Source: Porphyromonas gingivicanis JCM 15907 (GTDB lineage Bacteria; Bacteroidota; Bacteroidia; Bacteroidales; Porphyromonadaceae). Taken from it: DNA of 64,000 bases. The notes below the pieces were generated by a model. The model was not told the origin of the DNA, searched no databases, and saw nothing but the letters and a program-made list of their open reading frames with translations. The stretch covers positions 124,001 through 188,000 of the forward strand of contig NZ_BAKX01000002.1 of the NCBI RefSeq assembly GCF_000614585.1, written 5' to 3'. A program made the position numbers and the translations under genes. Positions 18,875-28,832 of the stretch are shown here, piece after piece; positions within the stretch are counted from its first letter, which is position 1, and the number at the start of each line of letters is the position of its first letter.

Positions 18875-18908
18875 AAGGCTGTACTCGGATAGGGTACAGC
18901 CTTCTTTG
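18875..18908 (+). terminator. Hairpin terminator after the LRR remnant
   Basis: AAGGCTGTAC (18875-18884) pairs with GTACAGCCTT (18894-18903), followed by CTTT. The stem is strong and the T-run weak. Confidence 0.7.
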
Positions 18909-19045
18909 GAGAAAAGATATAGAAGACAGAGAGGGGCGTAAAGAATAGTTCCTTCTTCTCCTCGTATAAGAGCCTCTTTTTCCCTGCACATCTTCTGTTG
19001 TTTTGTGCACATTTGAAAATCTATTCCCTTTAATCGTAAGAATAA

Positions 19046-19076
19046 CTTGGCAGAACAAAAAGAAGTGCTAACTTTG
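19046..19076 (+). promoter_or_regulatory. Promoter for the 4-hydroxybutyrate operon (CTTG-N19-TAACTTTG)
   Basis: CTTG (19046-19049) and TAACTTTG (19069-19076) are separated by 19 bp. Two more -7-like motifs follow, at 19103 (TATCTTTG) and 19121 (TACCTTTG), without matching -33 elements. Use of any of them implies a leader of about 550-600 nt before the dehydratase gene. Confidence 0.65.
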
Positions 19077-19128
19077 TGGCAGTTATAGAAGTATCTCCGT
19101 TATATCTTTGTTCGTACGTATACCTTTG

Positions 19129-19683
19129 TTCACAAAGAAGAGGTGCAGTGTACGGAGAGATATTGGGGCTTGCTCCAATAAATAGAACGCTTGGCGAAGT
19201 GCTTCCGTGCAGAGTGAAAGAATACCTATAAGGTAGGATTCCCCTCTTGATACATTCTATAATTATGAGATAGCCCGCCTATTCCGGGGGAATAGGAGAC
19301 GGTGGGTGATAAGAAGGTGAGGCATCACGAGGAGCATCTTTTGTGGAAGGGGTTGTTTCTTTTGTGTAAAATGTCTTTTGTCCTCCTCATACCAAACACT
19401 GCCTAAGAAATTTGGCCCCTGATAGGAATAGCCTAAGTGCGGACTGTCAAGGGGCTTTTGTCTTTTATCGCCTCCTATTATCGTTCTGTGGGTTCGATGT
19501 TTAGGAGAGATCGAAGGTACAGTCTCCCTGTTTTTGTGTCCTGCCTAACCCTGACACTATGTGCTAACCAAGGTTTAGGTCAGAGGAAAAAAGATGACTT
19601 AATAAATATAGTATAAGGATAATAACGGACCTCTTAGAAACTAACCTTTGAGGAAAGTTTGAAAAAAGGAAAGGATTAAAGTT
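19129..19683 (+). other. Long untranslated leader of the 4-hydroxybutyrate operon
   Basis: No coding sequence of note. A perfect 8-bp hairpin (CCTATTCC 19278-19285 / GGAATAGG 19289-19296, loop GGG) is the clearest structure. No known riboswitch consensus was recognised. The stretch could hold a regulatory RNA, a small RNA gene or only spacer. Confidence 0.45.
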
Positions 19684-21158
19684 ATGATGACGAGAGAAGA
19701 GTACATCGAGAGTTTGCGTAAACTGAATCTTCAAGTTTACTTCATGGGCAAAAAGATCGACAATCCAGTAGATCACCCTGTAATCCGCCCATCACTCAAT
19801 TCGTTGGCAATGACTTATGAGTTGGCTCAACATGATGAATACAAAGAGCTGATGACTGCAAAAAGTCACCTAACGGGTAAGACAATCAACCGTTTCTGCC
19901 ATATTCATCAGAATACGACAGACCTCATGAACAAGGTGAAGATGCAACGTCTCTTGGGACAGAAAACCGCATCTTGCTTCCAACGTTGCGTAGGTATGGA
20001 TGCTTTTAACGCTATCTACTCTACTACTTACGATATGGACCAAGAGCTCGGTACAGAGTATCACAAACGTTTTGTGAAGTACCTTGAGATGGTACAAGAG
20101 AGAGACCTCGTGGTAGACGGCGCTATGACCGACCCTAAGGGAGACCGTAACTTGAGCCTTCACAACAACCCGACCCAGATCTCTACCTTCGTATTGTGGA
20201 GGTGCGCGAAGATGGTATTGTGGTGCGCGGAGCTAAGGCGCATCAAACAGGTGCCGTGAACTCTCACGAACACCTCATCATGCCTACATTGGCTATGCGT
20301 GAAGATGATGCAGACTATGCCGTGTCTTTTGCTATTGAGAGCGATGCTCCTGGTATTTTGATGATTTATGGTCGTCAAAGCTGTGATACTCGTAAGATGG
20401 AAGAGGGAGCAGATATTGATTTGGGTAACTCTTCTTTTGGAGGTCACGAAGCGTTGGTTATCTTCGACGACGTATTCATCCCTAACGAACGTGTCTTCAT
20501 GTGCCGTGAGTACAAGTATGCAGGGGTAATGGTAGAGCGTTTTGCAGGCTATCACCGTCAGTCTTATGGTGGTTGTAAGGTAGGTGTGGGCGATGTCCTT
20601 ATCGGTGCAGCAGCTTTGGCAGCAGACTACAATGGTGTCCCTAAGGCTTCGCACATCAAGGATAAGCTCATCGAGATGATTCATTTGAACGAAACACTCT
20701 ATGCTTGTGGTATTGCTTGTTCGGCTGAGGGTAAACCTACTAAGAGTGGTAACTATCTTATCGACCTCCTTTTGGCGAATGTTTGTAAGCAAAATATTAC
20801 ACGCTTCCCCTATGAGATTGCTCGTTTGGCAGAGGACATCGCTGGCGGTCTTATGGTAACTATGCCCGCAGAGCAAGACCTTCGTGACGAAAAGCTCGGA
20901 CCCTTGGTACGCAAATATTTACAAGGAGCTACAGGTACCAACGTTGAAAATCGTATGCGTGTACTTCGTCTCATCGAAAATATCACACTCGGTACAGCTG
21001 CAGTGGGTTATCGTACAGAGTCTATGCACGGTGCTGGTTCTCCTCAGGCTCAACGTATCATGATCCAACGTCAAGGCGATATCGAAGGTAAGAAGCAGTT
21101 GGCACGCGAAATTGCCAAGGTTGATGTTTCTTTGGACCAAAAGCCTGCTGGTAAATAA
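19684..21158 (+). CDS. abfD: 4-hydroxybutyryl-CoA dehydratase / vinylacetyl-CoA isomerase (one frameshift)
   Basis: Restored length is about 491 residues. The enzyme converts 4-hydroxybutyryl-CoA to crotonyl-CoA with FAD and a [4Fe-4S] cluster. The cluster ligands known from Clostridium aminobutyricum (CxxxC plus His and Cys seven apart) are present as ASCFQRCVGMDA and YHRQSYGGC. The frame breaks at 20169-20171: CCC should be CCCC, giving HNNPDPDLYLRIVEVRED in place of a premature stop at 20259. It is the first gene of a five-gene operon behind a long leader. The NifU-like gene begins 26 bp downstream. The start is ATG 19684 or the next codon, also ATG. Confidence 0.95.
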
Positions 21159-21184
21159 TAGTAGACCAAAGATTTTTAATCTAT

Positions 21185-21502
21185 ATGAGTTTGAGTTTTG
21201 ATGCCGTACAGGCTGTGTTGGAACAACAGGTAAACCCTGCGTTGGCTTCACATGGAGGTGGCGTCAAGCTATGTAGCATATCCCCTGAAGGAGACATCCA
21301 CGTCTCCTTCAAGGGGGCTTGTGCTGCCTGCCCCTCTATGCGAGATACACTGGACGAATTGGTCGAGGCTACTCTACGGGGCGCTTTTCCAGACGAGGAG
21401 TTTCGTCTTATTGCCGTTTCGGGTATAGACGATGACCTCATTAATCAAGCCAAAGCCTTGCTTCGAGAACGACAAGAAGCACGAAAGGCACAACAGAAGT
21501 AA
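21185..21502 (+). CDS. NifU C-terminal-domain protein (Fe-S cluster scaffold/carrier)
   Basis: A 105-residue protein with the NifU C-terminal (Nfu) fold: VLEQQVNPALASHGGGVKL followed by GACAACPSMRDTLDELVEATLR, in which the CxxC binds a shared [4Fe-4S] cluster. It sits between the gene for the Fe-S enzyme 4-hydroxybutyryl-CoA dehydratase and the CoA-transferase gene. I infer that it delivers a cluster to the dehydratase. As I recall, P. gingivalis has a NifU-related gene in the same place of its corresponding cluster. The tail (RERQEARKAQQK) is charged and probably disordered. Confidence 0.88.
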   Translation: MSLSFDAVQAVLEQQVNPALASHGGGVKLCSISPEGDIHVSFKGACAACPSMRDTLDELVEATLRGAFPDEEFRLIAVSGIDDDLINQAKALLRERQEARKAQQK

Positions 21503-21578
21503 CTCGCTTCTGTAACCTTAATCGACACAAAGAAGAATACGAAATCAATATTCTCGATAATATTACGAAACTAAAGTG

Positions 21579-22864
21579 ATGGAAGATTACAAAAGCAAAG
21601 TCGTATCTGCCCAAGAGGCGATAAAGGCGATTAAGAGTGGAGACACCGTAGTCCTCTCCCATGCGGCAGGTGCCCCTCAGCTCACAATCAAGGCACTCTG
21701 TGAAAATTACAAGAACTATCAGGATGTGAAGATTTATCACATGCTGGTGCTAGGGGAAGCTCCCTACTGTGCTCCCGAGATGAAAGGGCACTTCAAACAC
21801 ATAACCAACTTTGTTGGAGGCAATACACGTCAAGCTATTGCCGAGGGTCGTGCCGACTTTTTTCCTATGTTCTTCTATCAAGTGCCTCGCGCCCTTCGCG
21901 AAGGTACTATTCCTGTAGACGTGGCTGTTATCCAAGTGTCAGAACCCAATGCAGAGGGCTTCTGTAGCTATGGTGTATCGTGCGACTATACGCGCCCTGC
22001 TGCCGAGTGTGCCAAGGTGGTTATCGCCGAGATGAATAAGCAAACACCTTTCGTAGGGGGAGACAACCTCATCCACGTTTCTAAAATAGACTATATCATA
22101 GAGGGAGACTATCCCCTATACGAAATACCTCGACCCAAAATCGGGGCTACCGAAGAGGCTATCGGTAGTAACGTTGCAAGCCTCGTAAAAGATGGAGATA
22201 CCCTTCAGCTCGGTATTGGCGCTATACCCGATGCCGTGTTGCTCTTCCTTAAGGACAAAAAGGATTTGGGTATCCATACAGAGATGTTCTCAGATGGCGT
22301 GTTGGAACTCGTGCGTGCAGGTATTGTTACGGGAGCTCGCAAGGAGATTGACAAGGGTAAACTTACTGCTACATTCCTCATGGGTACCAAAGAGCTTTAC
22401 GACTTCGTTAATAATAACCCCGATGTGCGTCTCGACTCTGTAGATGTTGTAAACAACCCTTGTACAGTGATGCAGTTTGATCGTATTGTAAGTATCAATA
22501 GCTGTATAGAGGTAGACCTTATGGGACAGGTTTGTAGCGAAACTATTGGTTACAAACAGTTCAGTGGTACAGGGGGTCAGGTGGACTATGTACGCGGTGC
22601 TGCTATGTCGGGTCATGGAGTAAGTATCATGCTATGCCTGCTACGGCGGCTAAGGGTACGGTATCTCGCATCGTACCTCTATTGGCAGAGGGGGCAGCCG
22701 TAACAACTTCTCGCAATGATGTTGATTATGTCGTTACCGAGTATGGTGTGGCTCGCCTCAAAGGACGTACCTTAAGAGACAGAGCCAAGGCTCTTATTGC
22801 TATTGCGCACCCCGATTTTCGCGCCAGCTTAACAGAAGAATTGAATAAACGTTTCCCTCATTAA
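21579..22864 (+). CDS. abfT: 4-hydroxybutyrate CoA-transferase (one frameshift)
   Basis: Restored length is about 428 residues, usual for the family. It moves CoA from acetyl-CoA or butyryl-CoA to 4-hydroxybutyrate. The catalytic glutamate is in GIHTEMFSDG, and GSNVASLVKDGDTLQLGIG is the typical segment before it. The 3' part (MPATAAKGTVSRIVP, VDYVVTEYGVARLKG) lies in another frame. One base is missing near 22630 (ATCATGCT should be ATCATTGCT or similar, giving SIIAMPATAAKG). ATG 21579 is preferred to the GTG just before it. It is followed after 17 bp by the 4-hydroxybutyrate dehydrogenase gene. Confidence 0.93.
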
Positions 22865-22881
22865 AATATTACGCAGAACTC

Positions 22882-23995
22882 ATGCAGTTACTTAAGTTAA
22901 GCACAAAAGTGCATCGCTCGGAGACTTTTGCCGAGTTTGCTACGGAGTTTGCCCTCAATGAGCATGACCTCGTACTCACCAATGACTTCCTTTATCAACC
23001 TTTTATGAAGGCCCTTAACCTTCCTTGCCACTTTGTTATGCAAGAGAAGTATGGTGTGGGTGAGCCTTCTGACGAGATGATGAACAACATCTTGCGCGAC
23101 TTGAAGGGAGTTACCTTCAATCGTGTAATAGCCGTTGGTGGTGGAACGGTAATTGACATCGCTAAGCTCTTTGTTCTCAAAGATCTCAAAGATGTAATGG
23201 ATGCTTTCGACCACAAAATTCCTTTGATTAAAGAGAAGCAACTGGTGATTATACCTACCACCTGTGGTACAGGTAGCGAAGTTACCAACATCTCTATTGC
23301 CGAGATTAAGTCTCGCCACACCAAGATGGGGCTTGCCGATGATGCTATTGTTGCCGATGATGCGGTTATCATCCAGAACTTCTTGCGGGCTTGCCCTTCC
23401 GCTTCTATGCTGCGGCTTCTATTGATGCGCTGATACATGCTATTGAGTCTTGCGTATCTCCTCGTTGCAACCCTTACACACGTGTGTTCAGTATGGCAGC
23501 TATGGAGACTATCATTGATGTATTCCAAAAGATTGCTGCTACTAATCCCGAAGAGCGTCATAAATATGCTGCCGACATGCTTATTGCTGCCAACATGGCG
23601 GGTATTGCATTCGGTAATGCTGGGGTGGGTGCAGTGCATGCACTCTCTTATCCTTTGGGGGGAATTACCACGTTCCTCATGGAGAGGCTAACTATCAGTT
23701 CTTTACAGAGGTATTCAAGCTCTACCACCAAAAAGATCCCAACGGAGCTATCGCCCCATTGGAAAAAGAGTTGGCTCGCTTGCTCAACTGTACGGTAGAT
23801 AATGTGTATGAAGCTCTTGACGAATTGCTCGGTAAGCTCATCAGCCGTAAACCTCTTCAAGAGTATGGTATGAAGCAAGAAGAGTGCCGTGGCTTTGCAG
23901 AGTCGGTGCTTGTAACACAACAACGTTTGCTCAAAAATAACTACGTCCCTTTCTCTGTAGATGAGATTGAGGGCATCTATACACGTCTATTCTAA
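22882..23995 (+). CDS. NAD-dependent 4-hydroxybutyrate dehydrogenase, iron-dependent alcohol dehydrogenase family (two frameshifts)
   Basis: Restored length is 371 residues. It reduces succinate semialdehyde to 4-hydroxybutyrate. The NAD-binding motif (AVGGGTVIDIAKLF), PTTCGTGSEVTNISI and the metal-site histidines (DALIHAIES, GAVHALSYPLGG, NYHVPHGEANY) appear once the frames are joined. Breaks: GGG at 23387-23389 should be GGGG (gives LRGLPFRFYAAASID), and near 23657-23664 one G or A is missing from GGGGGGAA (gives PLGGNYHVPHGEANYQFF). It stands between the CoA-transferase and the semialdehyde dehydrogenase genes, which fits the pathway. Confidence 0.93.
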
Positions 23996-24058
23996 TTGGT
24001 GTTAGACGGCGTTTTGGAATAAGATTTCAACAAATACGATAAAAAATAAGAAGTCCAA

Positions 24059-25414
24059 ATGGAAATCAAAGAAATGGTGAGCCTGGCTCGTGAGGCTCAA
24101 AAACAGTATCAAGCCACTCATAACCAAGAGTCTGTAGATAACATCTGTCGTGCTGCAGCGAAAGTAATCTACGAAAATGCAGAGATTTTGGCTCGTGAAG
24201 CAGTAGATGAAACTCGTATGGGTGTGTACGAACACAAAGTTGCCAAGAACCAAGGTAAGTCTAAAGGTGTTTGGTACAACCTTCATGACAAAAAGTCTGT
24301 AGGTATCCTCAATATTGATGAGCGTACAGGCATGATTGAGATTGCTAAGCCTATCGGTGTGGTTGGTGCTGTTACTCCTACTACAAATCCTATCGTTACT
24401 CCTATGAGTAACATCATCTTTGCGTTGAAGACTTGTAATGCTATTATCATTGCTCCTCACCCACGCAGTAAGAAATGTTCTGCTCACGCTGTACGTTTGA
24501 TTAAGGAGGCTATTGCTCCTTTCAATGTACCTGACGCAATGGTACAAATTATCGAAGAGCCCAGCATCGAAAAAACACAAGAGTTGATGGGTGCTGTAGA
24601 CGTAGTTGTTGCTACGGGCGGTATGGGTATGGTTAAGTCTGCCTACTCTTCTGGTAAGCCTTCTTTCGGTGTGGGTGCTGGTAACGTACAGGTAATTGTG
24701 GATACAGATATCGACTTCGAAGTAGCTGCTGATAAGATTATCACAGGTCGTGCATTCGACAACGGTATTATCTGCTCTGGCGAACAAAGCATTATCTACA
24801 ACGAAAAGGATAAAGAAGCTGTATATAGCGCATTCCGCAACAAGGGTGCTTACTTCTGTACTGCAGAAGAAGGCGAGCGCGTACGTACTGCTATCTTCGA
24901 AGATGGTTCTATCGCTAAAGACGTAGTAGGTCAGAGCGTGGACTTTATCGCTAAGAAGGCTGGGCTTACTGTTCCTGCTGGAACTCGTGTTATTATGGTA
25001 GAAGCTCACGGAGTAGGTGCAGAAGACATTATCTGTAAGGAAAAGATGTGTCCTGTAATGTGCGTACTTTCTTACAAGCACTTCGAAGAAGGGGTACAAA
25101 TTGCACGCACCAACTTGGCTAACGAAGGTAATGGTCACACTTGTGCTATCCACTCTAACAACCAAGCACACATCATCCTCGTTGGTTCTGAAGTAACAGT
25201 ATCTCGTATCGTAGTTAATGCACCAAGTGCAACTACTGCAGGGGGGCATATCCAAAATGGTTTGGCTGTAACCAATACTTTGGGTTGCGGTTCTTGGGGT
25301 AACAACTCTATTTCAGAGAACTTTACTTACAAGCACTTGCTCAACATCTCTCGTGTGGCTCCTCTAAACACCAAGATCCACATTCCTAACGACAAGGAAA
25401 TCTGGGAAATGTAA
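24059..25414 (+). CDS. sucD: CoA-acylating succinate-semialdehyde dehydrogenase
   Basis: An intact 451-residue aldehyde dehydrogenase of the CoA-acylating type. It reduces succinyl-CoA to succinate semialdehyde, the entry step of the 4-hydroxybutyrate route. Visible features: PIGVVGAVTPTTNPIVTPM, PHPRSKKCS, VVVATGGMGMVKSAYSSGKP, and the catalytic cysteine in GIICSGEQSII (about residue 243). It is the last gene of the operon; a strong terminator lies 53 bp downstream. With the four preceding genes it turns succinyl-CoA, from glutamate or succinate, into crotonyl-CoA for butyrate formation. Confidence 0.95.
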   Translation: MEIKEMVSLAREAQKQYQATHNQESVDNICRAAAKVIYENAEILAREAVDETRMGVYEHKVAKNQGKSKGVWYNLHDKKSVGILNIDERTGMIEIAKPIGVVGAVTPTTNPIVTPMSNIIFALKTCNAIIIAPHPRSKKCSAHAVRLIKEAIAPFNVPDAMVQIIEEPSIEKTQELMGAVDVVVATGGMGMVKSAYSSGKPSFGVGAGNVQVIVDTDIDFEVAADKIITGRAFDNGIICSGEQSIIYNEKDKEAVYSAFRNKGAYFCTAEEGERVRTAIFEDGSIAKDVVGQSVDFIAKKAGLTVPAGTRVIMVEAHGVGAEDIICKEKMCPVMCVLSYKHFEEGVQIARTNLANEGNGHTCAIHSNNQAHIILVGSEVTVSRIVVNAPSATTAGGHIQNGLAVTNTLGCGSWGNNSISENFTYKHLLNISRVAPLNTKIHIPNDKEIWEM

Positions 25415-25466
25415 TTTTAGGGTATACTACCGATAGCTCTTCGACAAACGGAGAGGTACTCGTAAC

Positions 25467-25500
25467 AAAAGCTACCTGACTTTGGTTGGGTAGCTTTTTT
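25467..25500 (+). terminator. Terminator of the 4-hydroxybutyrate operon
   Basis: AAAAGCTACC (25467-25476) pairs with GGTAGCTTTT (25489-25498), and T6 ends the run. Confidence 0.93.
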
Positions 25501-25608
25501 GTTTCTATTGGAAAGATAGAAGAAGAGGTATTCTCTCGAAAAGAACGTGCTGAGCGTGAGATTATATGGTAGTCTCAAAAAGGGCTTCTTAATCTCCTCA
25601 AAAAAGGC

Positions 25609-25616
25609 TATTTTTG
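25609..25616 (+). promoter_or_regulatory. -7 promoter element of the dnaN operon (TATTTTTG)
   Basis: TATTTTTG fits TAnnTTTG and lies 32 bp before the dnaN ATG. The -33 region is not a clear match. Confidence 0.5.
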
Positions 25617-25647
25617 TGGATAATAAACTAATAAGACTCCTACAAAT

Positions 25648-26820
25648 ATGGAATTTAAGATCTCATCTGGAGAGTTATCTTCTCTCCTGCAAAGCATCGC
25701 CAAGATTGTTCCTGTTAATAGCACCCTTCCGATACTCTCGCACTTCCTTTTTGAGATAGAAAACGGTTCTCTTCATGTTACAGCATCGGACCAATCGTTA
25801 CGTATCTCGGGGGTACTCCCTCTTCTCTCTGCCGAGGGAAACTGCTCTTTTACAGTACGTCCTAAGGATGTGATAGACTATATCAAGAATTTGCCTGATC
25901 AGCCATTGACTTTCTCTTACAATCAGGAGAATTCTGCAGTTTCGGTAACGTTCGATGGAGGATACTTCAAATTCGTTTGTAGCGATGCTTCTCTCTATCC
26001 TCGCAAGTTGGCTCCCGTGAGTCTCCAACAGAAACAGCCCGAAGAAGAACCCGTTTTGCACAGTGCCACCCTTACGGTAGACACTTTGCGTCATGCGTTA
26101 GATGCAGCCCTTCCAGCTGTAGCTACGGACGAAAAACGTCCCATCCTTACCGGGGTTTGTATGGACTTCATTCCCGAAGGACTTACTTTCGTGGCAACCA
26201 ACGGCTTCATATTAACCAAGATGTGCGACCATAAAATCGTTGCCGTGCCTAATAAGGAGGAACATCAACGCTTTGTTTTGCCTCCTAAGACAGCTAACTT
26301 CTTGCGTGGCTTTCTGCCTCGTTATGCGGGCGAACCTGTACACGTTACCTATACACAGTCCAAGGCGGTGTTTTCACTCGGATCGGTAGAAATTTCCACA
26401 CTTCTACTGGCAGGTCGTTTCCCTAACTATGCCTCTATTATCCCAGCTGATAGCCCTCATCAAGTGCAGATAGATGGAAAGCGTTTCAATAGTGTTATTA
26501 AACGTATTTACACCTTTTTGGCAGAAGATAAATCCATTGTTAAGTTGCAGTTTACAGACCAAGCTATCGTGATTACTTCAGGTGTGTTTGGCGAGGAGAA
26601 GATGGCACAAGAGAACTTCCCTTGTGATGTGCCCGAAACACTCCGTATGACCATCGCCTTCGGTACGCACGATTTGGTGCAGATACTCTCTTGCATGGGT
26701 GAGAACGATTTGATATTCCATTTGGCAGACCAAACACGACCTCTATTGGTAAAACCCTTAGATCTTGAGGAGGGCAAAGACTTGCTCGGTCTCATTGTTC
26801 CTAAAACAATATCGGCATGA
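25648..26820 (+). CDS. dnaN: DNA polymerase III sliding clamp (beta subunit)
   Basis: A 390-residue protein with three clamp domains. Typical segments are LLQSIAKIVPVNSTLPILSH in domain 1, DEKRPILTGVCMDF in domain 2, and the final VPKTISA. It encircles DNA and tethers the replicase. Its stop overlaps the start of the exonuclease gene by 4 bp (ATGA), which suggests translational coupling. It opens a seven-gene housekeeping run through ridA. Confidence 0.96.
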   Translation: MEFKISSGELSSLLQSIAKIVPVNSTLPILSHFLFEIENGSLHVTASDQSLRISGVLPLLSAEGNCSFTVRPKDVIDYIKNLPDQPLTFSYNQENSAVSVTFDGGYFKFVCSDASLYPRKLAPVSLQQKQPEEEPVLHSATLTVDTLRHALDAALPAVATDEKRPILTGVCMDFIPEGLTFVATNGFILTKMCDHKIVAVPNKEEHQRFVLPPKTANFLRGFLPRYAGEPVHVTYTQSKAVFSLGSVEISTLLLAGRFPNYASIIPADSPHQVQIDGKRFNSVIKRIYTFLAEDKSIVKLQFTDQAIVITSGVFGEEKMAQENFPCDVPETLRMTIAFGTHDLVQILSCMGENDLIFHLADQTRPLLVKPLDLEEGKDLLGLIVPKTISA

Positions 26821-27589
26821 AATTAGCACTCAATCGCCCCATTATTTTCTTCGATATAGAGTCTACGGGTCTCTCGCCCGTTAAGGATCGTATTGTGGAG
26901 ATCTCTCTCTTGAAGGTTTATCCTGATGGTAGAGAGGAGAGTAAAACACGCCGTATCAATCCCGAATGCCCCATCCCTCCCGAGACTACAGCAATACATG
27001 TATATCGGACGATGATGTTAAGGATTGCCCCACTTTCCGTCAGATAGCCAAGAGTTTGGCATCGGAATTTGTCGGGTGCGACATCGCGGGCTATAACTCT
27101 AACCGATTCGATATACCTATGCTTGCCGAAGAGTTCATTCGAGCAGGTGTGGAGATTAATCTGGGGCAGTATCGTTTCGTAGATGTGCAGAACATCTTCC
27201 ATAAGATGGAGCAACGTACCTTGGAGGCTGCTTACCGCTTCTACTGCAATGAAGAACTCAAAGATGCACACTCTGCCGAGGCGGACACACGTGCTACTTA
27301 CGAAGTACTCAAGGCGCAGTTGGACCGCTATCCCGATCAACTTCAAAATAATATCGAGTTCTTGGCACAATTCTCACAACAAAATCGCAATGTAGACTTG
27401 GCGGGGCGTATTATTCTTAATGATAAAAGTGAGCCAATAATTAACTTCGGCAAACATAAAGGACGCTCCGTACAGGAGGTATTGCTCCAAGAACCGGGCT
27501 ATTATGGTTGGATTTTGGGTTCCGATTTCCCCGAAGATACAAAGAAGCATTTCACACGCCTTTACTTGGAGGCTACACGCAAAAACTAA
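26817..27589 (+). CDS. DnaQ-family 3'-5' exonuclease (one frameshift)
   Basis: Restored length is 257 residues. The DEDDh residues are visible: FFDIESTG (D and E), YNSNRFDIPM (D), and HSAEADTRATYEV (H and D). The C-terminal region (INFGKHKGRSVQEVL, GYYGWILGSDFP) is the small domain seen at the end of ExoX-like exonucleases. The frame breaks at G 27000: CATGTATATC should be CATGGTATATC, giving AIHGISDDDVKDCPTF. The 4-bp overlap with dnaN suggests a role in proofreading or repair at the clamp. It is not clearly the PolIII epsilon subunit, so no symbol is given. Confidence 0.9.
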
Positions 27590-27593
27590 TCCG

Positions 27594-28832
27594 ATGAAGT
27601 TGCAGGGCAAGCATATCGTAGTGGGTATTACGGGCAGTATCGCTGCCTACAAGGCGGCTACTCTTATTCGTTGTCTCATCAAAGAGGGGGCAGAGGTACA
27701 GGTGGTAATAACTCCTGCAGGCAAAGAGTTTATTACCCCTCTCACTCTATCAACCCTTACTAATAAACCCGTTGTTTCGGAGTTTTTCGACCGTCGAGAT
27801 GGTTCGTGGCATAGCCATGTCTCTTTAGGTCTGTGGGCAGATCTTATGCTCATAGCACCTGCTTCTGCAGCTACGTTGGGCAAGATGGCGCATGGCATTG
27901 CCGACAATATGCTTCTAACTACCTATCTTTCTATGAAAGCACCCACGTGGGTAGCTCCTGCCATGGATTTGGATATGTATGCGCATGAGGCTACGCAAAA
28001 CAATCTCTCTATACTACAACAAAGGGGAGTACATATCATAGATGCTGGTTCTGGATTTTTGGCAAGCGGTTTGGAGGGCAAAGGGCGTATGGCAGAACCC
28101 GAACATATTGCTGGGGAGGTGATACGCTACTTTGAGAGTGGAGCAATGCCCCTTGCGACACCTCTCTCAAAAGCTCCTCTTCAAGGAAAGCGAGTACTTA
28201 TAACGGCAGGGCCTACGTATGAGGCGATTGATGCAGTACGTTTCATTGGCAACCATTCTTCGGGGCGAATGGGCTATGCTTTGGCTTCGGCTTGTAAGGC
28301 GCAAGGAGCGGAGGTTACTTTGGTATCGGGTCCTACGGCACTGCCCGACCCATCGGGGGTGAAAACAGTTCGAGTAACTTCGGCTTTGGAGATGTTACAG
28401 GCATCCGAAGTGATTTTCCCTAAGAGCGACATCGCTATCTTCTCGGCTGCGGTGGCAGACTATCGACCTACTACGCCTGTAGAGGGCAAGATGAAGCGTG
28501 AAACTTTAGGACAAGAACTGCAAATTCAACTCACTAAAAATCCTGATATTGCTGCTACATTGGGGGCAAAGAAAGAAGCTCGACAGCTGTTAGTGGGTTT
28601 TGCTTTAGAGACCTCTCCCAACGAAGAGGAGGCACTCCGTAAGATGAGAGTCAAAGGGATGGATATGATGGTACTCAATTCTCTCTCCGATCAGGGAGCT
28701 GGTTTTGGGGGTACGACTAATAAGATTGCCCTGCTTTCAGCTACCGAAGTGGTCCACTTCCCCCTCAAATCAAAAGAAGAGGTGGCGCAAGACATTGTAC
28801 AAGCTATCATCAAAAGGTTAGAAAGGGTATGA
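27594..28832 (+). CDS. coaBC: Bifunctional phosphopantothenoylcysteine decarboxylase / phosphopantothenate-cysteine ligase
   Basis: A 412-residue CoA-biosynthesis enzyme. ATG 27594 is chosen because the family begins with KGKHIVVGITGSIAAYKA-like sequence right there; the frame is open upstream inside the exonuclease gene. The CoaC half (about 1-185) has the FMN-binding GITGSIAAYK, the catalytic His in WHSHVSLG and the APAMDLDMY motif. The CoaB half has RVLITAGPTYEAIDAVRFIGN, SSGRMGYALA and the flexible KKxxxK-like region. It makes 4'-phosphopantetheine from phosphopantothenate, cysteine and CTP. The next gene starts 4 bp before its end. Confidence 0.95.
   Translation: MKLQGKHIVVGITGSIAAYKAATLIRCLIKEGAEVQVVITPAGKEFITPLTLSTLTNKPVVSEFFDRRDGSWHSHVSLGLWADLMLIAPASAATLGKMAHGIADNMLLTTYLSMKAPTWVAPAMDLDMYAHEATQNNLSILQQRGVHIIDAGSGFLASGLEGKGRMAEPEHIAGEVIRYFESGAMPLATPLSKAPLQGKRVLITAGPTYEAIDAVRFIGNHSSGRMGYALASACKAQGAEVTLVSGPTALPDPSGVKTVRVTSALEMLQASEVIFPKSDIAIFSAAVADYRPTTPVEGKMKRETLGQELQIQLTKNPDIAATLGAKKEARQLLVGFALETSPNEEEALRKMRVKGMDMMVLNSLSDQGAGFGGTTNKIALLSATEVVHFPLKSKEEVAQDIVQAIIKRLERV

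Noticed and set aside
20160-20260. Programmed frameshifting or true pseudogenes as the cause of the broken frames
   Set aside because: No slippery heptamer plus downstream structure recurs at the break sites. The breaks fall in unrelated essential genes and are all losses in short runs, which fits assembly error better.
24002-25255. 417-codon open frame on the minus strand
   Set aside because: It lies fully opposite sucD, whose protein matches its family throughout. The antisense product is rich in Cys, Tyr, Thr and Asn as expected for a shadow frame, and it has no signal or domain.
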